NCBI GenBank assembly: GCA_037447655.1
Contig: JBBHKE010000060.1
Location: 235,292 to 299,291, forward strand
Length of the DNA stretch: 64,000 nt
Direction: 5' to 3'
Origin: Zygnema cylindricum
Lineage: Eukaryota; Streptophyta; Zygnematophyceae; Zygnematales; Zygnemataceae
The position numbers and the translations under genes are program-made. The notes below the pieces were generated by a model. It searched no databases and was not told where the DNA came from. It saw only the letters and a list, made by a program, of their open reading frames with translations. Positions within the stretch are counted from its first letter, which is position 1; each line of letters begins with the position of its first letter. Shown here in pieces: positions 1 to 11,433 of the stretch.

Positions 1-2
1 AT

Positions 3-1175
3 ACTAACGTAGGCATCTACAAAGGAACCCCCTTTCGAATAAATTTAATGAACGAGACGTCGACTGTTTGGCAGAAGCAGTACCCTCTCACTTTCAAGGA
101 AAATGAGTTCATCACGGCAAAGGTACAAACTCTGGTGGAAGCAGGATTGGTGCAGGAAAGTACTGGACTCCATGGATTTGCGTCCCCAACTGTTCTCCCA
201 CCCAAGAAGGATTCTTCTGGGAAAACGATAGACTTTCGGATGTGTGGAGACTACCGGATGCTGAACACGGCCACAGTACTTGACTGATACCCAATACCTA
301 CCCCTGAAGAGATTTTTGACTCACTGGCCGGGGCCACCATTTACTCCACCCTGGACATGAAAAATGGGTTCCACCAGAACTCTATAGAGCCAAAGCACTG
401 GGAAAGAACAGCTTTTTGGGCAGGATTCCGGTTGTACGAATGGCTGTACATGCCTTTCGGGCTGAAGAATGCGCCAGCCAAATTCCAACGTGCCATGGAC
501 GAGGCGCTCCGAGGGATTGATTGTGCACGGTGCTACATCGATGATGTAATTTTTTTCTCAAAGAATTTTGAGGAACACCTGGAGCACATACAGATTGTAC
601 TCCAAGCTCTCCAAGCAGCGGGCTTGAAATGTCACCCGGGTAAGGGAATTTTTGGGGTGCAGAAAATTATTTACCAGGGACACGAAGTTACCCCCGGGAG
701 AGTGGGTCCCCATATGGTCAAGGTTGCAGCCCTTGATGCCCTTCCCCCTCCTCAAGACCTCGCTGCACTCTGCACCTTTTTAGGCCTGGCTAACTATTAC
801 TGGAGATTCATCCCTGAATTTAGCAGCCACGCTCAGCCTCTGAACCAGTTGCTGCAGAAGGACCAGGAGTGGAAGTGGACGGAGGAGCAACAGATTGCCT
901 TCCAGTTCCTCAAGAATTCCCTGAAACAACACCCCGTGCTCCGAATGCCTGATCACCAGAGACCCTTCCTCCTTTACACTGATTGGAGCAGGTTTGGATT
1001 GGGAGCTGTTTTAGCCCAACTAGATGATGCTACGGCCGAATATGTGGTAGCCTACACCAATAGGAGTAACAACCGAGCGGATGGAAATTATAGCAGCTAT
1101 CACGGGGAATTACTGGCGGCGGTCTGGGCCATCCAACACTTCAGAACATACCTATACGCAGTCATTTCACGCTGA
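3..1175 (+). pseudogene. gypsy reverse transcriptase and start of RNase H (copy A)
   Basis: One frame runs from the window edge to 1175 with a single in-frame TGA at 285-287. Typical gypsy RT blocks are visible: the VQ.STGLHGFASPTVL region, LDMKNGFHQ, the catalytic box YIDDVIFFS near 535-555 (Ile replaces the more common Val), and LGLANYYWRFIPEFS. RNase H begins at FLLYTDWSRFGLGAVLAQ and continues to the block containing YHGELLAAVWAIQHF. The frame is then lost near 1160-1175, and the expected continuation (ITDHQPLKWIME) is in another frame. The enzyme would copy element RNA to DNA and degrade the RNA strand. It is inactive here. Confidence 0.9.
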
Positions 1176-2484
1176 TTACTGATCACCAACCTCTCAAGTG
1201 GATTATGGAGAAAAGCAAGCTAACTGGCAAGCTCGCCAGGAGGGTGTTGATACTACAGGAATATGATTTTGACATAATCCACTGGTCCGGAGAGATTCAT
1301 GGAAATGCCGACGGACTTAGCAGAAATCCTGATCCTTCCACCAGAGATTCCACCGGGGCCCGCCATGATGAGGATCCTGAAATCAGTTTGGGACTAATCC
1401 GAGCTTCCTTTGCATTTATTTGGCTTCCTCAATCCGGGGGGGGGAGGCCAGCTTTCTGTGCAGACGTGGAGGGTCAAGCTTCTACAGGGGCCGGGCGAAA
1501 AGACATATGGAATGACCCTGATGCGCTTCAATCTATCCTACAAGGTTCCCCTCTTCCCCATTTGTCTGGGGTGCAACTATCACGGGTGTTGACTCGAATG
1601 ACTGCATATGAATGGGAAAGGGGTATTTTTATCGGCAAATGGGTTGACGGGACGATGAAAGTGGTTCATCCACTGTCTGACCAGGAGACTCTGATTTTTC
1701 GTCTTTACCAGCAATTTGGCCATTTTGGGCAAAAACGGACCACCTCCTTGGTCGCAGGATCGTACTGGTTTCACAGGTTGCGGACCCAAGTCAAACGGAT
1801 TGTGCAGACGTGTTCCTCCTGTGACCGAGTCAAAGCAGCTTTCGACAAAAAGGGAGGAGCTCAGCTTCATTCCCTTCCCATCAAGGGGATGTTTTATCGG
1901 TGGTCTTTGGATCTGCTGGGTCCTCTCCCCACTAGCATACGAGGGAACCGCTTTGTGTTGGTAATGATAGAGCATTTTTCTAAGTGGATCGAATTGGTGG
2001 TCTTACCCAAGAAGGAGTCCAAGGCGATTGCAGACGCATTCTTGGAAAGAGTGCTTTCCCAATTTGGGGCCCCAACCAAAGTTCTGACGAACCAGGGCTT
2101 AGAATTTACGGGATAATTCTCCAACTTGTTGGAATTGTGCCTCATCGACCACCGGTTGACCAGCCGAGACCACCCACAAGCCGACGGTTTGGCCGAAAGG
2201 TGCGTGCAGACAGTGAAGCGGTCACTGCGTAAATATGCTGTGGAAGAGGATCTACGAGAGTGGGATAGAAGGGTGCCTTGGATCGCCATGGGGTACTGAT
2301 TCAGCCGGCAAGCATCCCTCCACTCTTACAATCTATATTTCATTTTGTTCGGACGGCATCTCAACCTCCCCGGCGCTGCCTCGGCCCAAGCAATGGTCCT
2401 CCCGGAGATGGACAGCAAGGGAACGGTCGAAAAATTGAATGCCGACAGGGCCACGGTATTTCACCGGGAAATGCCTCTGGCCAT
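1176..2484 (+). pseudogene. gypsy RNase H end and integrase (copy A), broken
   Basis: The frame 1205-2116 carries the RNase H end, the HHCC zinc region (GHFGQKRT to CSSCDRVK) and the start of the integrase core with the first catalytic Asp in WSLDLLGPLP. The second catalytic Asp, expected in VLTDQGSEF as in copy B, reads VLTNQGLEF, so it has changed to Asn. A stop follows at 2114-2116. After it the core continues in the same style (HPQADGLAERCVQTVKRS, with the catalytic Glu) up to another stop in the IAMGY region near 2298. Integrase would insert the cDNA into the host chromosome. This copy has lost both frame and catalytic residue. Confidence 0.88.
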
Positions 2485-2636
2485 GGGGAATTAACAAGCA
2501 GCTCAGCACCGAGATCAACTCTGGTATTCGCAACGCCGGAGCGGGAATTTTGTCCCGCGGCAACGGCGATTTCTACCCGGGGATATCGTGTATCGGATGC
2601 AACAGATAAGACAATCTGGACATTTCAGTAGGGAGG

Positions 2637-2960
2637 GTGATTTTGAAGGTAGTGGAAGTCTCCAATAAGGGGGTCTTGACACTTGAAGGGAAGGATGGGC
2701 GGAGGATCAAGGAAAATCAGATCAATGTGGCTCCTTGTCACCTCCGGGGATTGGAAGACGAACCTACTTTCCACCTTACCTATTTTGTTGATCCCCCTTT
2801 GTGTTCCTCAGACTGCCTCTCTTCTTCCTCCCAGAATTCTGTACTGATCAGTGATCGATGGGACCAGTGTGGGCATCAGTCTTGCCTCCGCTCCTCTGGG
2901 GAACCTCGTCTTAAACCCTCGGCACTCTGGTTTTGCGCGAACTGTGAATTGGGAAGGTAA
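2637..2960 (+). pseudogene. gypsy integrase C-terminal tail with decayed PHD-like finger (copy A)
   Basis: This tail resembles the copy B tail at 17530-17919. It starts with a GPY/F-like module (VLTLEGKDGRRIKENQINVAP) and ends in a cysteine-rich segment. In copy B the finger shows paired cysteines (VCEHCHKGWHDCC ... WFCGDC). Here the first pair is altered (ISDRWDQCGHQSC) while WFCANC at the end is kept, so metal binding is probably lost. The role in the live element is inferred to be target or chromatin recognition. Confidence 0.7.
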
Positions 2961-2971
2961 ACATTTAAAAG

Positions 2972-3000
2972 TCTTAGTCACCGTTGACTAAGAGGGGGGG
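2972..3000 (+). promoter_or_regulatory. Hairpin plus polypurine tract of gypsy copy A
   Basis: The inverted pair CTTAGTCA / TGACTAAG (2972-2992) runs into AGAGGGGGGG (2991-3000). The same arrangement recurs at 17932-17963 in copy B, with CTTAGTC / GACTAAG and a longer G tract. A polypurine tract primes plus-strand DNA synthesis in LTR retrotransposons. The preserved hairpin beside it is an observation, not a known feature. Confidence 0.65.
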
Positions 3001-3272
3001 AAATCAAGGAAACGGCTCCACCTCTAAGGATTTTATCCTTTCCCCCCCGGCCTGGGGGGGGAAGGAGAGGGGGGAGGGGATATCTTTTTGCCCTTCCCAA
3101 ACACTCATCCCCACCTTTGCATGCATGCTCACAGGGGCGATAAAGGTAGCTGTGGGCATAGGCATTGTGGTGGGAAGCATTCGCATTCTGGTGGGGGTTG
3201 CTTGCAGGACTCTGATGCCTATCACCCGGGCATTGGGCCCTCCTCTCATGTTTTCCGGCACGCTCGACACTT

Positions 3273-3846
3273 GTAGCGCTCGATTGTGTTATCTCGGTTC
3301 AGTTTTAATTTGAAAACCCACTTACAACCGATTGATTTTTGGTTAGGTGGACAATACACCAGCTCCCAAGTATCGGTTACCATAATTAAAGCCATCTTCT
3401 CATTGATGGCTGTCTTCCACCGATTTCTTTCTGGACAAGTCATCGCCTCTCCATAAGTTTGAGGTTCATCTTGATGAGATAGTTTAGTTAGCTTGTTATT
3501 AACCTGTTTTTCTTGCAATCTTTTGCTACTTCTCCTTCCCCCTTCAAAATCTGAGGCCGGAATAGATGGTTCTCGTGGATTCTTTTAAACAATCTCGGCT
3601 TCTCCCATATCCCTTGATTCCGAATCAATTTCCACCACGTCTTCCGCTTCGGGTAGAGTTGTTACTACAGTTTCCACAACCGAGTCTTTTTCGGTCTGAT
3701 TTGTACCTGCAAGAATGTCATCTTCTCTAAAACCTGGATAGTTTGAAAGCTCAAAGTCATCGGAATTTTTTGACTCAAATCTGATTTTTACTGACTTTGT
3801 ATACTTGAAGGGATCCACATACTTTCCTTCATCCATAACTACTACT
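3273..3846 (-). pseudogene. Ty1/copia fragment (linker and start of RT)
   Basis: The minus strand reads closely like the intact copia polyprotein at about 23612-24192. It runs from the segment following VVMDEGK through the FELPNYPGFREDDILAGTN linker to GCKWVFKLKLN and IERYKCRA. The reading frame is broken near 3580. The fragment abuts gypsy copy A terminal sequence at 3272 and unrelated sequence at 3847. No LTR or target duplication is visible, so it is a truncated scrap. Confidence 0.88.
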
Positions 3847-4611
3847 TGGGGCCGAAGGAGACAGGTTGCTTTTTCAGTACTGTCTCCTGAGAAAACCCCC
3901 AGAGAATTAAATCAATCTTTTTGTTGGAGAACGGTTGCATTGTGTCGTGGACTCTATTGCCATCTTTGTTTTGGATTGTCTTTTGTGGAGACTGTAGCAC
4001 GGGTGGGTAGTTAGCACTATCTCCTCTTTGGGCGGTTTGGACTTTCGCTGTTTGAAACTAAGAAGAGTTTTGTCGGATCCTTGCGGTGGAACCGGGAGGG
4101 GTGAGGGAGACTCATACCTGTCTTCGGGGCCATTGGGAGAGGATTTCTTCTGCTGAGTTTGGTCATCGTTGCACTCCGGGTATGTGAATTCGCTTCACCA
4201 TTATCATTGATTTCTATCTTTAATTCCATTCTCTAGGGCAAGGTGATATTGTTTAATCTGAAAAAGCCGATATTTGTTATTTCTATATTTCTACGTGGGA
4301 GTTATTTGCACACTCTTGTGGTCATCTTTGGGTTTGTCCGCAGTTTTTGCGGAAAGGATCGGACGACTCTCATTTCCTTCCTATTCTTTGAAGAGTAGCT
4401 GGGAGTGTGGCATTTAGTGGGCCTCCAGCGGAGTAGCACAGTACTGAAAAAGAAACCTGTCTCTTTAGGTTAAAAAGGATAGGTGCTCAGATCGGAGTAC
4501 ATTTATATAAGGGGATTTAGATCTTCTTCTCCAGTCAGCTATGGGGGGAGGAGAAGTTCAGGATAAGGATCTTCCAAGTGTCAGATCGGAAGAGCGAAGA
4601 GGCAAAAAGCC
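3847..4611 (+). other. Presumed 5' LTR / leader of gypsy copy B
   Basis: No coding signal is recognised here. A TATATAAG box at about 4504-4511, followed by a pyrimidine-rich stretch, would suit a retrotransposon promoter ahead of the first Gag frame. I could not match this stretch to the 3' terminal sequence after 17964, so LTR identity is inferred from position only. Confidence 0.35.
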
Positions 4612-5358
4612 GTGGCCCAAGAGGAAGAGTCTCAGATGCCTGAGGAAGCACCCCCCTTTGGCTCCCCTTTACACGTAGAGCGGTTTCTTAGGGGAGAGAT
4701 GCCTCCGGAGGTTGCAGTCAAAACTCCTCCAACGCAGCCACAGAGGCGACCCTCTCCTCCACCTCCACCTGTCTTTTCCCCCGAGAACTTTCCAACTCTG
4801 TCCGAGTCAGCCCGAGCTTGGGCAGGGGAGAGGGCGGAGAGGCCGCCCGTTTCTCCTAAAAGCCGTAGAAAGTGGTTGGCACACAAGGAAGCGATACCTG
4901 GTCCCCTTCCCGAAATTGGTCGCTTTACAAGGTCCAAGGCACTGATAGCAGAGATATACATAGATCTAGAGATTCTGTCTGATCCTAACCGGCTAGGTCG
5001 CAAGGAAATCTTAGCTTTTCATAATCTCCATGAATTGAAGGTTAAAACAAAGTTGGTGCAGCGAGTGGCCAGGTCAGACCGAGCCAAGGTGGTACGCCCA
5101 GTGGGAGGTGTAGTAGAGTTACTGAGTAGTTCGTCGGAGAGCGGATCCCCAACCTCAGCACCGGAGCAACAGGGAGGACCATCAACTTACTACCCGCAAC
5201 CCACTCAGTCTCAAGAAACTGCTACCAGTAGACCTTCTAGGGCAGAGCAACTTCTCGGGGCCGGATCAGGGAAGGGAGTAGTAAGCGGAAGTTACCTGAG
5301 CCTAAAAGAGATTTCCGGTTCAACCATCGGGACAGCAAAGGTCGATTTGCTCCCCTAG
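4612..5358 (+). pseudogene. Gag N-terminal region of gypsy copy B, proline-rich
   Basis: This 248-codon frame begins at GTG, and the true start is uncertain. It is rich in Pro, Ser and charged residues (a run of five prolines near residue 50, then FSPENFPTLSESARAWAG). It ends at a TAG stop at 5356-5358. I recognise no domain. The position directly upstream of the Gag core suggests an extended N-terminal Gag segment. The next frames in the same direction (5484-6089 and 6258-6614) look like its continuation after frameshifts. Confidence 0.5.
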
Positions 5359-5367
5359 TCAAAGAAG

Positions 5368-6614
5368 AGCCGTTCTTTCCTTCTGCCTCAATTTCCCCAC
5401 GTTCTATGTCTCCTTGCGCACCAGTTGTCCGACCATCCGAATGACTATGGCGTTAAAGGCATACGGACCCCGAGGTACCCGACTTGGGGATTGCGGATCT
5501 CTCGGGTGTGGTGAGCAGCACCCAGAAATTGGTTGAGATTTTGCGATCGCAGGATAAGGCTACAGCGGGGGCCGGACCCGTCACAATAGATTGGGATGCC
5601 CTTGAAGAGGAAAGGAAGAGAGCATTGGAACAGGAGCTGATCCTGATACGGGAGGCTAGACGGAGATCTGGGGGAATCCTTAGTGGACAGGTAGCACCTC
5701 CCCGTAGAACAGGTCCCGCGACAGAAGTACAACCTCTGGATCAGGCAACTCCCCCTGTCACGCGAGATCCCCGGACTTCACCAAAACCGAGACCAGAAAC
5801 TCTTATTCAGCGGGAAGGGGAGGAAACAACAGGGCCTAACAAAAAAGGGTTGGGTGCAGATTTGCCGAGTAATGCGGTAGCTGCGGCTACAAATCTCCCT
5901 ACCATTGTCTCGCTCGAGGGATCTTCTACCGTGGAGGCCGTGGTGCAGCTACAACGAGACCAAAGACTACACATTTCCCTCGGACTTACTACTCCTCCTC
6001 CATCGCCACCTCAGGCATCCTCTCCTTCTCCTTCTGTTTGTCCGGCCGCTGCAGTCCGTGGGTCACCAGGACCACCCGTCTTACCGTAGAAGTACGACGT
6101 TTGTGCTTATTCTCCTCCTCACCGACGTTCTCCCGAATCTTGCGAAGGAACTCCTCCACCAGAAACCTCCAAATGGCGTACACGGAAACAAACACCTTTC
6201 CCTCGTAGTCCTCCGTCTTCTCCATCCCCTGCTCCACCAATCCCTCAAGTACCACCGGTGATTAAACCTATTCTCCACATTCCCTCGGTGGAAACACTTC
6301 ACCGGGAGGAACGGGCCTCTTCTGGGTATAGAGGAGCAGGACTTCGGGCAACTTTTCCTAAACAGATAAGCTCCTCGTTTTCCAAGGGCCAACTCAAGGG
6401 AGATACAGGTCCTCTCACCATCTCACCAGTAATCGGAACCTCCTCAGTGGGGGGGAGTGCCATCTCTCGTCAGACTGCTCTCTCTACCGGAGAAGGAGGC
6501 GAGCTCGAGCCAGAAGACGCAGATCCAGGGCAATTTCACCGGCTTAGTTTGTTAGCCCAACCGGACCATCCTCTTCACAGTTCACCAACCTTGCAGAGGA
6601 GGAAAAAGAAATAG
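5368..6614 (+). pseudogene. Gag middle region of gypsy copy B, frameshifted
   Basis: Coding-like sequence lies in at least two frames. At 5484-6089 there is a probable coiled-coil stretch (WDALEEERKRALEQELILIREARRR) followed by Pro/Thr-rich linker. At 6258-6614 it is Ser/Gly-rich. The overlapping +1 frame at 5905-6261 reads PPSPP-type low complexity. No enzyme motif is present. It is assigned to Gag only because it lies between two Gag-like segments on the same strand. Confidence 0.45.
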
Positions 6615-6753
6615 GGGACGTAAGGATCTTTACAGGAGATAGCTCCGGAATCGCTTTCTCTAATTTCAAACTGCTGTGGAAGTTGTTCACCCAATCTGAA
6701 ATCAACAAATACAGGGGAGGGGCCATTCCATCAGATTTTGAAATAACCCTGTT

Positions 6754-7514
6754 TTGGATGATGGTAAATTATTAACCGGAGGAGCTTTGGCCGATTACAA
6801 GGAGCTTCAACCTTTGTTGATGGCCCCCAGTATCAAAATATCGGATCCAACTCTGGACGACAAGGCTCTTCAGGCAGCAGCCGACCTGACTGCCGCAGCC
6901 GCAGCTCCTCTCACCCCCAATTTCACCATCGATATGAAACTTCAGGCCCAAGGCAGGGCCTATGTCAACCACCTTCAAGCTGTACATGCAGCCGAAGCAG
7001 CCACCCGGATGGTTGCCAATCCTAATCCATGTACCACTCTTCTGGACGCTTGGAGACTCCTTTACACAGAAAAGAACGAAACTACCATCAAGGAGTTCAC
7101 AGACTTCCGCTGTTTGAAGAATGAAACTCCTTAGACGTTGTTCAACCGCCTCTCCAGCCTCTGCCAGAAGACCAAACTGTCCACCATCGATACACCGGCT
7201 ATGGCCACCAAATATTATGTCGACGTTCGAAATTCCTTCGGGCCAACGGGACAGGCAGCTCTGCACAATTGGAGTGCCACTTAAGCTATACACGATCGGA
7301 ATCCCACAGCTCAAGAAATTTCATTGGCTGCTATGAAATCGTATGATCATTTTGTTAATAGCAAGGCATGAGAAAAGGTTGTTACCGCGAAATCCAGAGC
7401 CAACTTTGCAGGTTTCGCCGTGGAAACATCGCTCAGCCACGCCAAACAGACAGAACTGCAAGCTTTGCGGAAGCTTAAGGGAAACAGGAAGCGGATGCCC
7501 GACCAGAACCTGCA
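6754..7514 (+). pseudogene. Gag capsid-like region of gypsy copy B, frameshifted
   Basis: The frame 6754-7134 is Ala-rich and helical (ALQAAADLTAAAAAP, then AYVNHLQAVHAAEAATRMV, then TTLLDAWRLLYTEKNETTIKEF). After the stop at 7132-7134 a similar reading continues in another frame (FNRLSSLCQKTKLSTIDTP, then YYVDVRNSFGPTGQAALHNW). The pattern of a helical core just before the zinc knuckles fits a capsid domain. This is inference from position and composition. Confidence 0.5.
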
Positions 7515-8849
7515 ATGGGTGGGGATGAAAAAGTTTTTCTTTACAACTGCCTGAACTGTAACCAGCCCGGTCACGGATGGAAGAGGTGCCCTCGAAAGCT
7601 CAAACCAAAACTCGCCATCAAGCAGAAGGAGTTTGAGAGGGAGCGTGCGAAAAGAACAAGGAAACAGCAAGAATGCAAGCAAGGAAGCGGAGGAGGAGAC
7701 CGAACCCTGGTCACTAAGGAAACCTATAAACCTACTCCTCGCTCTAAAACCGCCAAAGTGTCTCAATCCCAGTTGAGACAAATCCGACTTCCGAAATTCG
7801 ATGAGGCTCAAATCTCTAATGAGCTAATGGGGAAGTATACTACTGAAGGGTCAAAATGTGAAGCTTGTGGGTTCATGGGCCACAAAGAAGGGCAATGCTT
7901 TCGAAAAAATGGGGTTCCGAAGAAGATGATGCAATATGCTTTGTTTACAAGCGAAGGGGAAACTGCCGTTAATCCTCTGCCACTGCAACTTTTGTATCCC
8001 TGGGGACAATCTCCAAATGAACCGGGCCCCAGCAGACTAACACCGGAACATATCATTCAGGAACAGAGCACTCAGTTGGCCACTTTGGCAACAGAACTGG
8101 CCGCTCTCCGACTGAGATCCTCTGCCCGCACTCCTCAACCTCTTACGCCGGCTCAGAAACTGCAGAAACAAAAACAAGAACTGCTACAAAAGCTAGCGGA
8201 GCTGGAGCAGCAGACCACGTTGGGTGGAGATGATGATGACCTGATGGGTTGGGATATGGAGCCTCCAAAGGCTCAGCATGCTAGGACATTTCTGTCCGGA
8301 GCATGGAACGTTGGTGTAGGGGACAGTCGCAGGCAACTGCGCTCTACAACGTCATCCCAAAGAAAAGACAAACAACCGATGGAACAAAAGGACCACAGTC
8401 GCAAAGCCACCGGCCCCTTATCCTTTACCCCGCGAGCAGTCCTTCTAAACAGTAACATTGGACTGGGACTGAAGCCAACTAACCCGCCTCCTCCGGCTCC
8501 GAAGAAACTTCCTCCCGGTTTTGAAGATTACAAGAAGACACAGCCGAAAGAAAATACTTCAACCACTGAAACAGATCAGGAGTGGTTCGACAGATACATG
8601 GCTGAGAGACCGTCCACAGATCCGCCAATTACACCTCCTACGGGAAATTCTGACGCAGAAAGTGAGGAAGCAGGGGGGGGGGAACAGGAGAAATCGGAAG
8701 ACGAGGACTCACCCATTTCATCGCCCAAAGCTCTCCCTCCTTCCTCCAAACCGGCAGTTATGCTAGTACGACACTTAATGCCCTACGCCTTGACGCATGT
8801 CAAAACGCTGGCTTCCTCCCACAATATGCCTGAAAAAACCCTCATTTAG
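7515..8849 (+). pseudogene. Gag nucleocapsid with two CCHC zinc knuckles (copy B)
   Basis: A 444-codon frame contains two CX2CX4HX4C knuckles: CLNCNQPGHGWKRC near residue 12 and CEACGFMGHKEGQC near residue 113. A coiled-coil-like Gln/Leu-rich segment (LQKQKQELLQKLAELEQQ) and an acidic tail follow. Knuckles of this type bind element RNA for packaging. The frame ends in TAG (8847-8849), but the same frame continues open into the protease region, so the stop is either a mutation or a readthrough site. The listed start is arbitrary, because upstream Gag is in another frame. Confidence 0.75.
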
Positions 8850-9049
8850 GCATTAGGGGAAGAAATTCACACTAGGAGGAAAAGGGTCACGTTGGCAGAA
8901 CCGCCCAAGACAGTCTTCATGTCGGCAAAACAAATAACCTTTATGGTAGATAACGATTATAAGGCCCTTTCGGTGGCTCTTATTCTCAACAGGACGGGAA
9001 ATTTTAAACTTAATGGATACGCCGGGTACCAGGATGCAGTGGTGGATAC
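8850..9049 (+). pseudogene. Aspartic protease, N-terminal part (copy B), cut by insertion
   Basis: The frame continues from the nucleocapsid and ends ...YQDAVVDT at the left target duplication (9045-9049). The catalytic motif of retroelement proteases is D-T/S-G. Its Asp-Thr codons are here and its Gly codon lies on the other side of the family-C insertion, at 12890 onward. The protease would cut the Gag-Pol polyprotein. Confidence 0.75.
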
Positions 9050-10505
9050 TGTTGTTTTTGAAGATTTAGTTTCGTGCGTACATGAAATTTGGTGCACACG
9101 CGACGTTTCGTGCGTATACATTTATGTGATATACTGTGGTGGTTCGAATGGATTTGTGGATTGGGGGGTAATTGTACGGATGAATTTAAAGTGACGTAAA
9201 TGACAAATTAAGTGGCGCGGAATGCGTAATAGAAATGGACGGCGGATCGCGAAGCGATCCGACTTTGAAATATTCGAAGTGTTTGAAAATGTACGTTGGT
9301 CGTACGAAATATAATGCAACAGGCACATTAATGAAAAGGACGCCGCCGGTACGGCGTATCAATTTTGGACAGTTGTACTTTTATTTGGTCAGCGGCATTT
9401 ATGGCGAAGTACGTAGTAACGGTACGGACTAATTTGGATGGTTTGACGAGGTTTCGACAAGTGGATTTTCATGACCACGCGGCGCGACATCAAGGGTGCC
9501 GATTAACAGCGACGGACGGCGGATATAGGCCGCCGAGATTTTTTATGAAGTGGTGACGCGAAATCGCGTCAATCACACGATATTTATATTTGGACGTTCC
9601 GGATTGTTTGACAAGTGATTCGTGGTACACGTGGAAGGCGGATGGCGTCCGCCGATATTTTCAAGGGATCTCATTATCTTTAATGACGTATTATTAGGTG
9701 GACCGTACATATGCGATGTCGGTTCACTACGTGGAATTATCTACGAGTGACTAAGCGAGTTGTCGCTTATGACGCGTATTTTGCGGACGCGTCGGTGAAA
9801 ATATTTGAAATAACATTGTTTTGTCGTATGTGTAATAATTATTTAGTATTGATTATGACAGTTTTTATTTAGATGATCATTTAGGGTTTTGGCAGTTTAA
9901 TTTGTGTGTTGTCGTACTTGCCGACAAGTGTACGCTTATGATTGGTTGACTTTCAGGTGTACACTTACAGTTAGGATTATTTGTCGTAATAGGTTCTCAT
10001 GATATAATACTACTTAGTGGAAGGTACGTTGGCTATTTTGTCATGTAGCAATTCGTTCACAGCTCACAAGTGTATATATAGGAATGAGCTTTGTTAGGAA
10101 TAAATAATCAATGCTGGTTAGTAAAGTGGGGACCAAAGATGTAGTATTTTAGGGTTGTCGATTAGGTCATGCACTTTTGAATGATATAATGATTATACCT
10201 TGATTATACTCTTGTTTATGTGTGATGCATTTGTTTTTATTATTTATGTTATTTTATATATGTTTTGCATTGTTAATGCATTTGTCCTAGGGTTTGTTTA
10301 TGTCGATTATTCCATCAAACCTTAGATGATGTCATAGGGTTTATTTATGTTGATTATTCCATGAAACCCTAAATGTTGTTTGTTGCGTCTGTGTACGCAT
10401 ATGGAGGATGCATTTCATATGATTGTTCGTCGACCTATTTTTGCTTAGCTTTTTGCATGATAGTTTGGGTGGCTTCTGCGGTCTATTTTAGACCAAAGAA
10501 CAACA
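9050..10505 (+). repeat. 5' LTR, family C
   Basis: Repeated at 11434-12889. Contains many GTAC cores and TATATATAGG near 10074-10083 as a promoter candidate. Small open frames inside it are identical in both LTRs and are not genes. Confidence 0.93.
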
Positions 10506-10520
10506 GGTTATGGGCCCACG
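10506..10520 (+). promoter_or_regulatory. Primer-binding site, half-tRNA type (family C)
   Basis: GGTTATGGGCCCA starts at the first base after the LTR. It is complementary to the anticodon arm (around the CAU anticodon) of initiator tRNA-Met as I recall it, rather than to a tRNA 3' end. Drosophila copia is the known precedent for this kind of priming. Confidence 0.75.
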
Positions 10521-11433
10521 CCCCATCTATCATATGTTAGGTTAAGTCGAGATAGGATTGTGTCACACGCATTGTAGCGGGTTAATTTTGTTCTTGCTGG
10601 TTGTATTGCAGTAATGGTGTCTGTGTACCCATGAGATCAGCCTTATCATAGTGTTGGTATGTGCCGAGTTTAATCTTGCATCGCCCCAAGGGTTAACTTA
10701 GTGACAGTGCCGAAATGTCTACCCTCAATGAAAATGATTTATTTTGAGAAATGATATTTTATTTTTGGAAAAATACATGTTTATTTTTGAAGAAGCATTT
10801 CGAAATGTGGAGATTTGACGTTTTAAGGAGAGATGTGGAAGGTGGAGATTCGACGTTTGGGGGAGAGAGATCCGGAAGGTGGAGTTGTGACATGTGGTGG
10901 AGAGATCCAAATTTTGTGGATCGATGATTGTTGAAAATTGGATTTGTAATGTAGATTTTGAGTTGTTGGAATTTTTTGCGAAATGTGACATTATTAGAAT
11001 TTTTTTGGAAAATACTATTTTGTATATGAATTTTTATTGGAAATTTTGGGATTTGATAGTTTATGAAAAGAAAAATATTGAAATCTATATTTGTTTTAGT
11101 TAAGGTAGAAGTTACTTAAGTGGGGATATTTTGTTAGTGTGATCTTTTGGCTTTAATTATTTAGTTGATTTGTGATAGAATTTTGGGAATGTAAATCCGG
11201 ATTTAGATATTGGAAGGAATTATTTTTGTTGTAATCGGAAGATGAAATCATATATATATTGTGTATTATGAAATCTGGATGGTATGTGGAGGAAGCGGAA
11301 GCGATGGTGGAACAAGTGAGAAAATTCCGGCGGAGGCATTTGGCGGATTCAGATGGAGGAGACATCAGGAGGTGACAGTGTGACAGCTGATGACGTGGCA
11401 TAATGGATGCACAAAACTAAATTTTCGGGGGAG
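10521..11433 (+). other. Internal region of family-C element, non-coding
   Basis: AT-rich sequence with no recognisable gag or pol. The last bases, 11427-11433 (GGGGGAG), are a short polypurine tract next to the 3' LTR. Tandem-like purine phrases (GGAGATTCGACG, GGTGGAGATTC) occur near 10800-10890. Confidence 0.7.

Larger units (their letters stand above)
1..3272 (+). mobile_element. Ty3/gypsy LTR retrotransposon copy A, 3' half, decayed
   Basis: The left edge of the window cuts this element inside reverse transcriptase. RT, RNase H, integrase and a zinc-finger tail follow in the gypsy order (RT-RH-IN). A purine tract at 2991-3000 marks the start of 3' terminal sequence, which runs to about 3272, where a copia fragment begins. 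Protein similarity to copy B (14820-17919) is high throughout. Nonsense codons and frameshifts show it is dead. The 3' LTR boundary could not be fixed, because the sequence after the purine tract is only loosely similar between copies A and B. Confidence 0.9.

Noticed and set aside
2984-3313. Frame over the end of gypsy copy A
   Set aside because: Gly/Val/Ile-rich but with no domain. It overlaps the polypurine tract and terminal sequence and then the copia fragment.
9235-9556. Small frames repeated at 11619-11940
   Set aside because: They are inside the two family-C LTRs. Duplication reflects the LTRs, not gene conservation.
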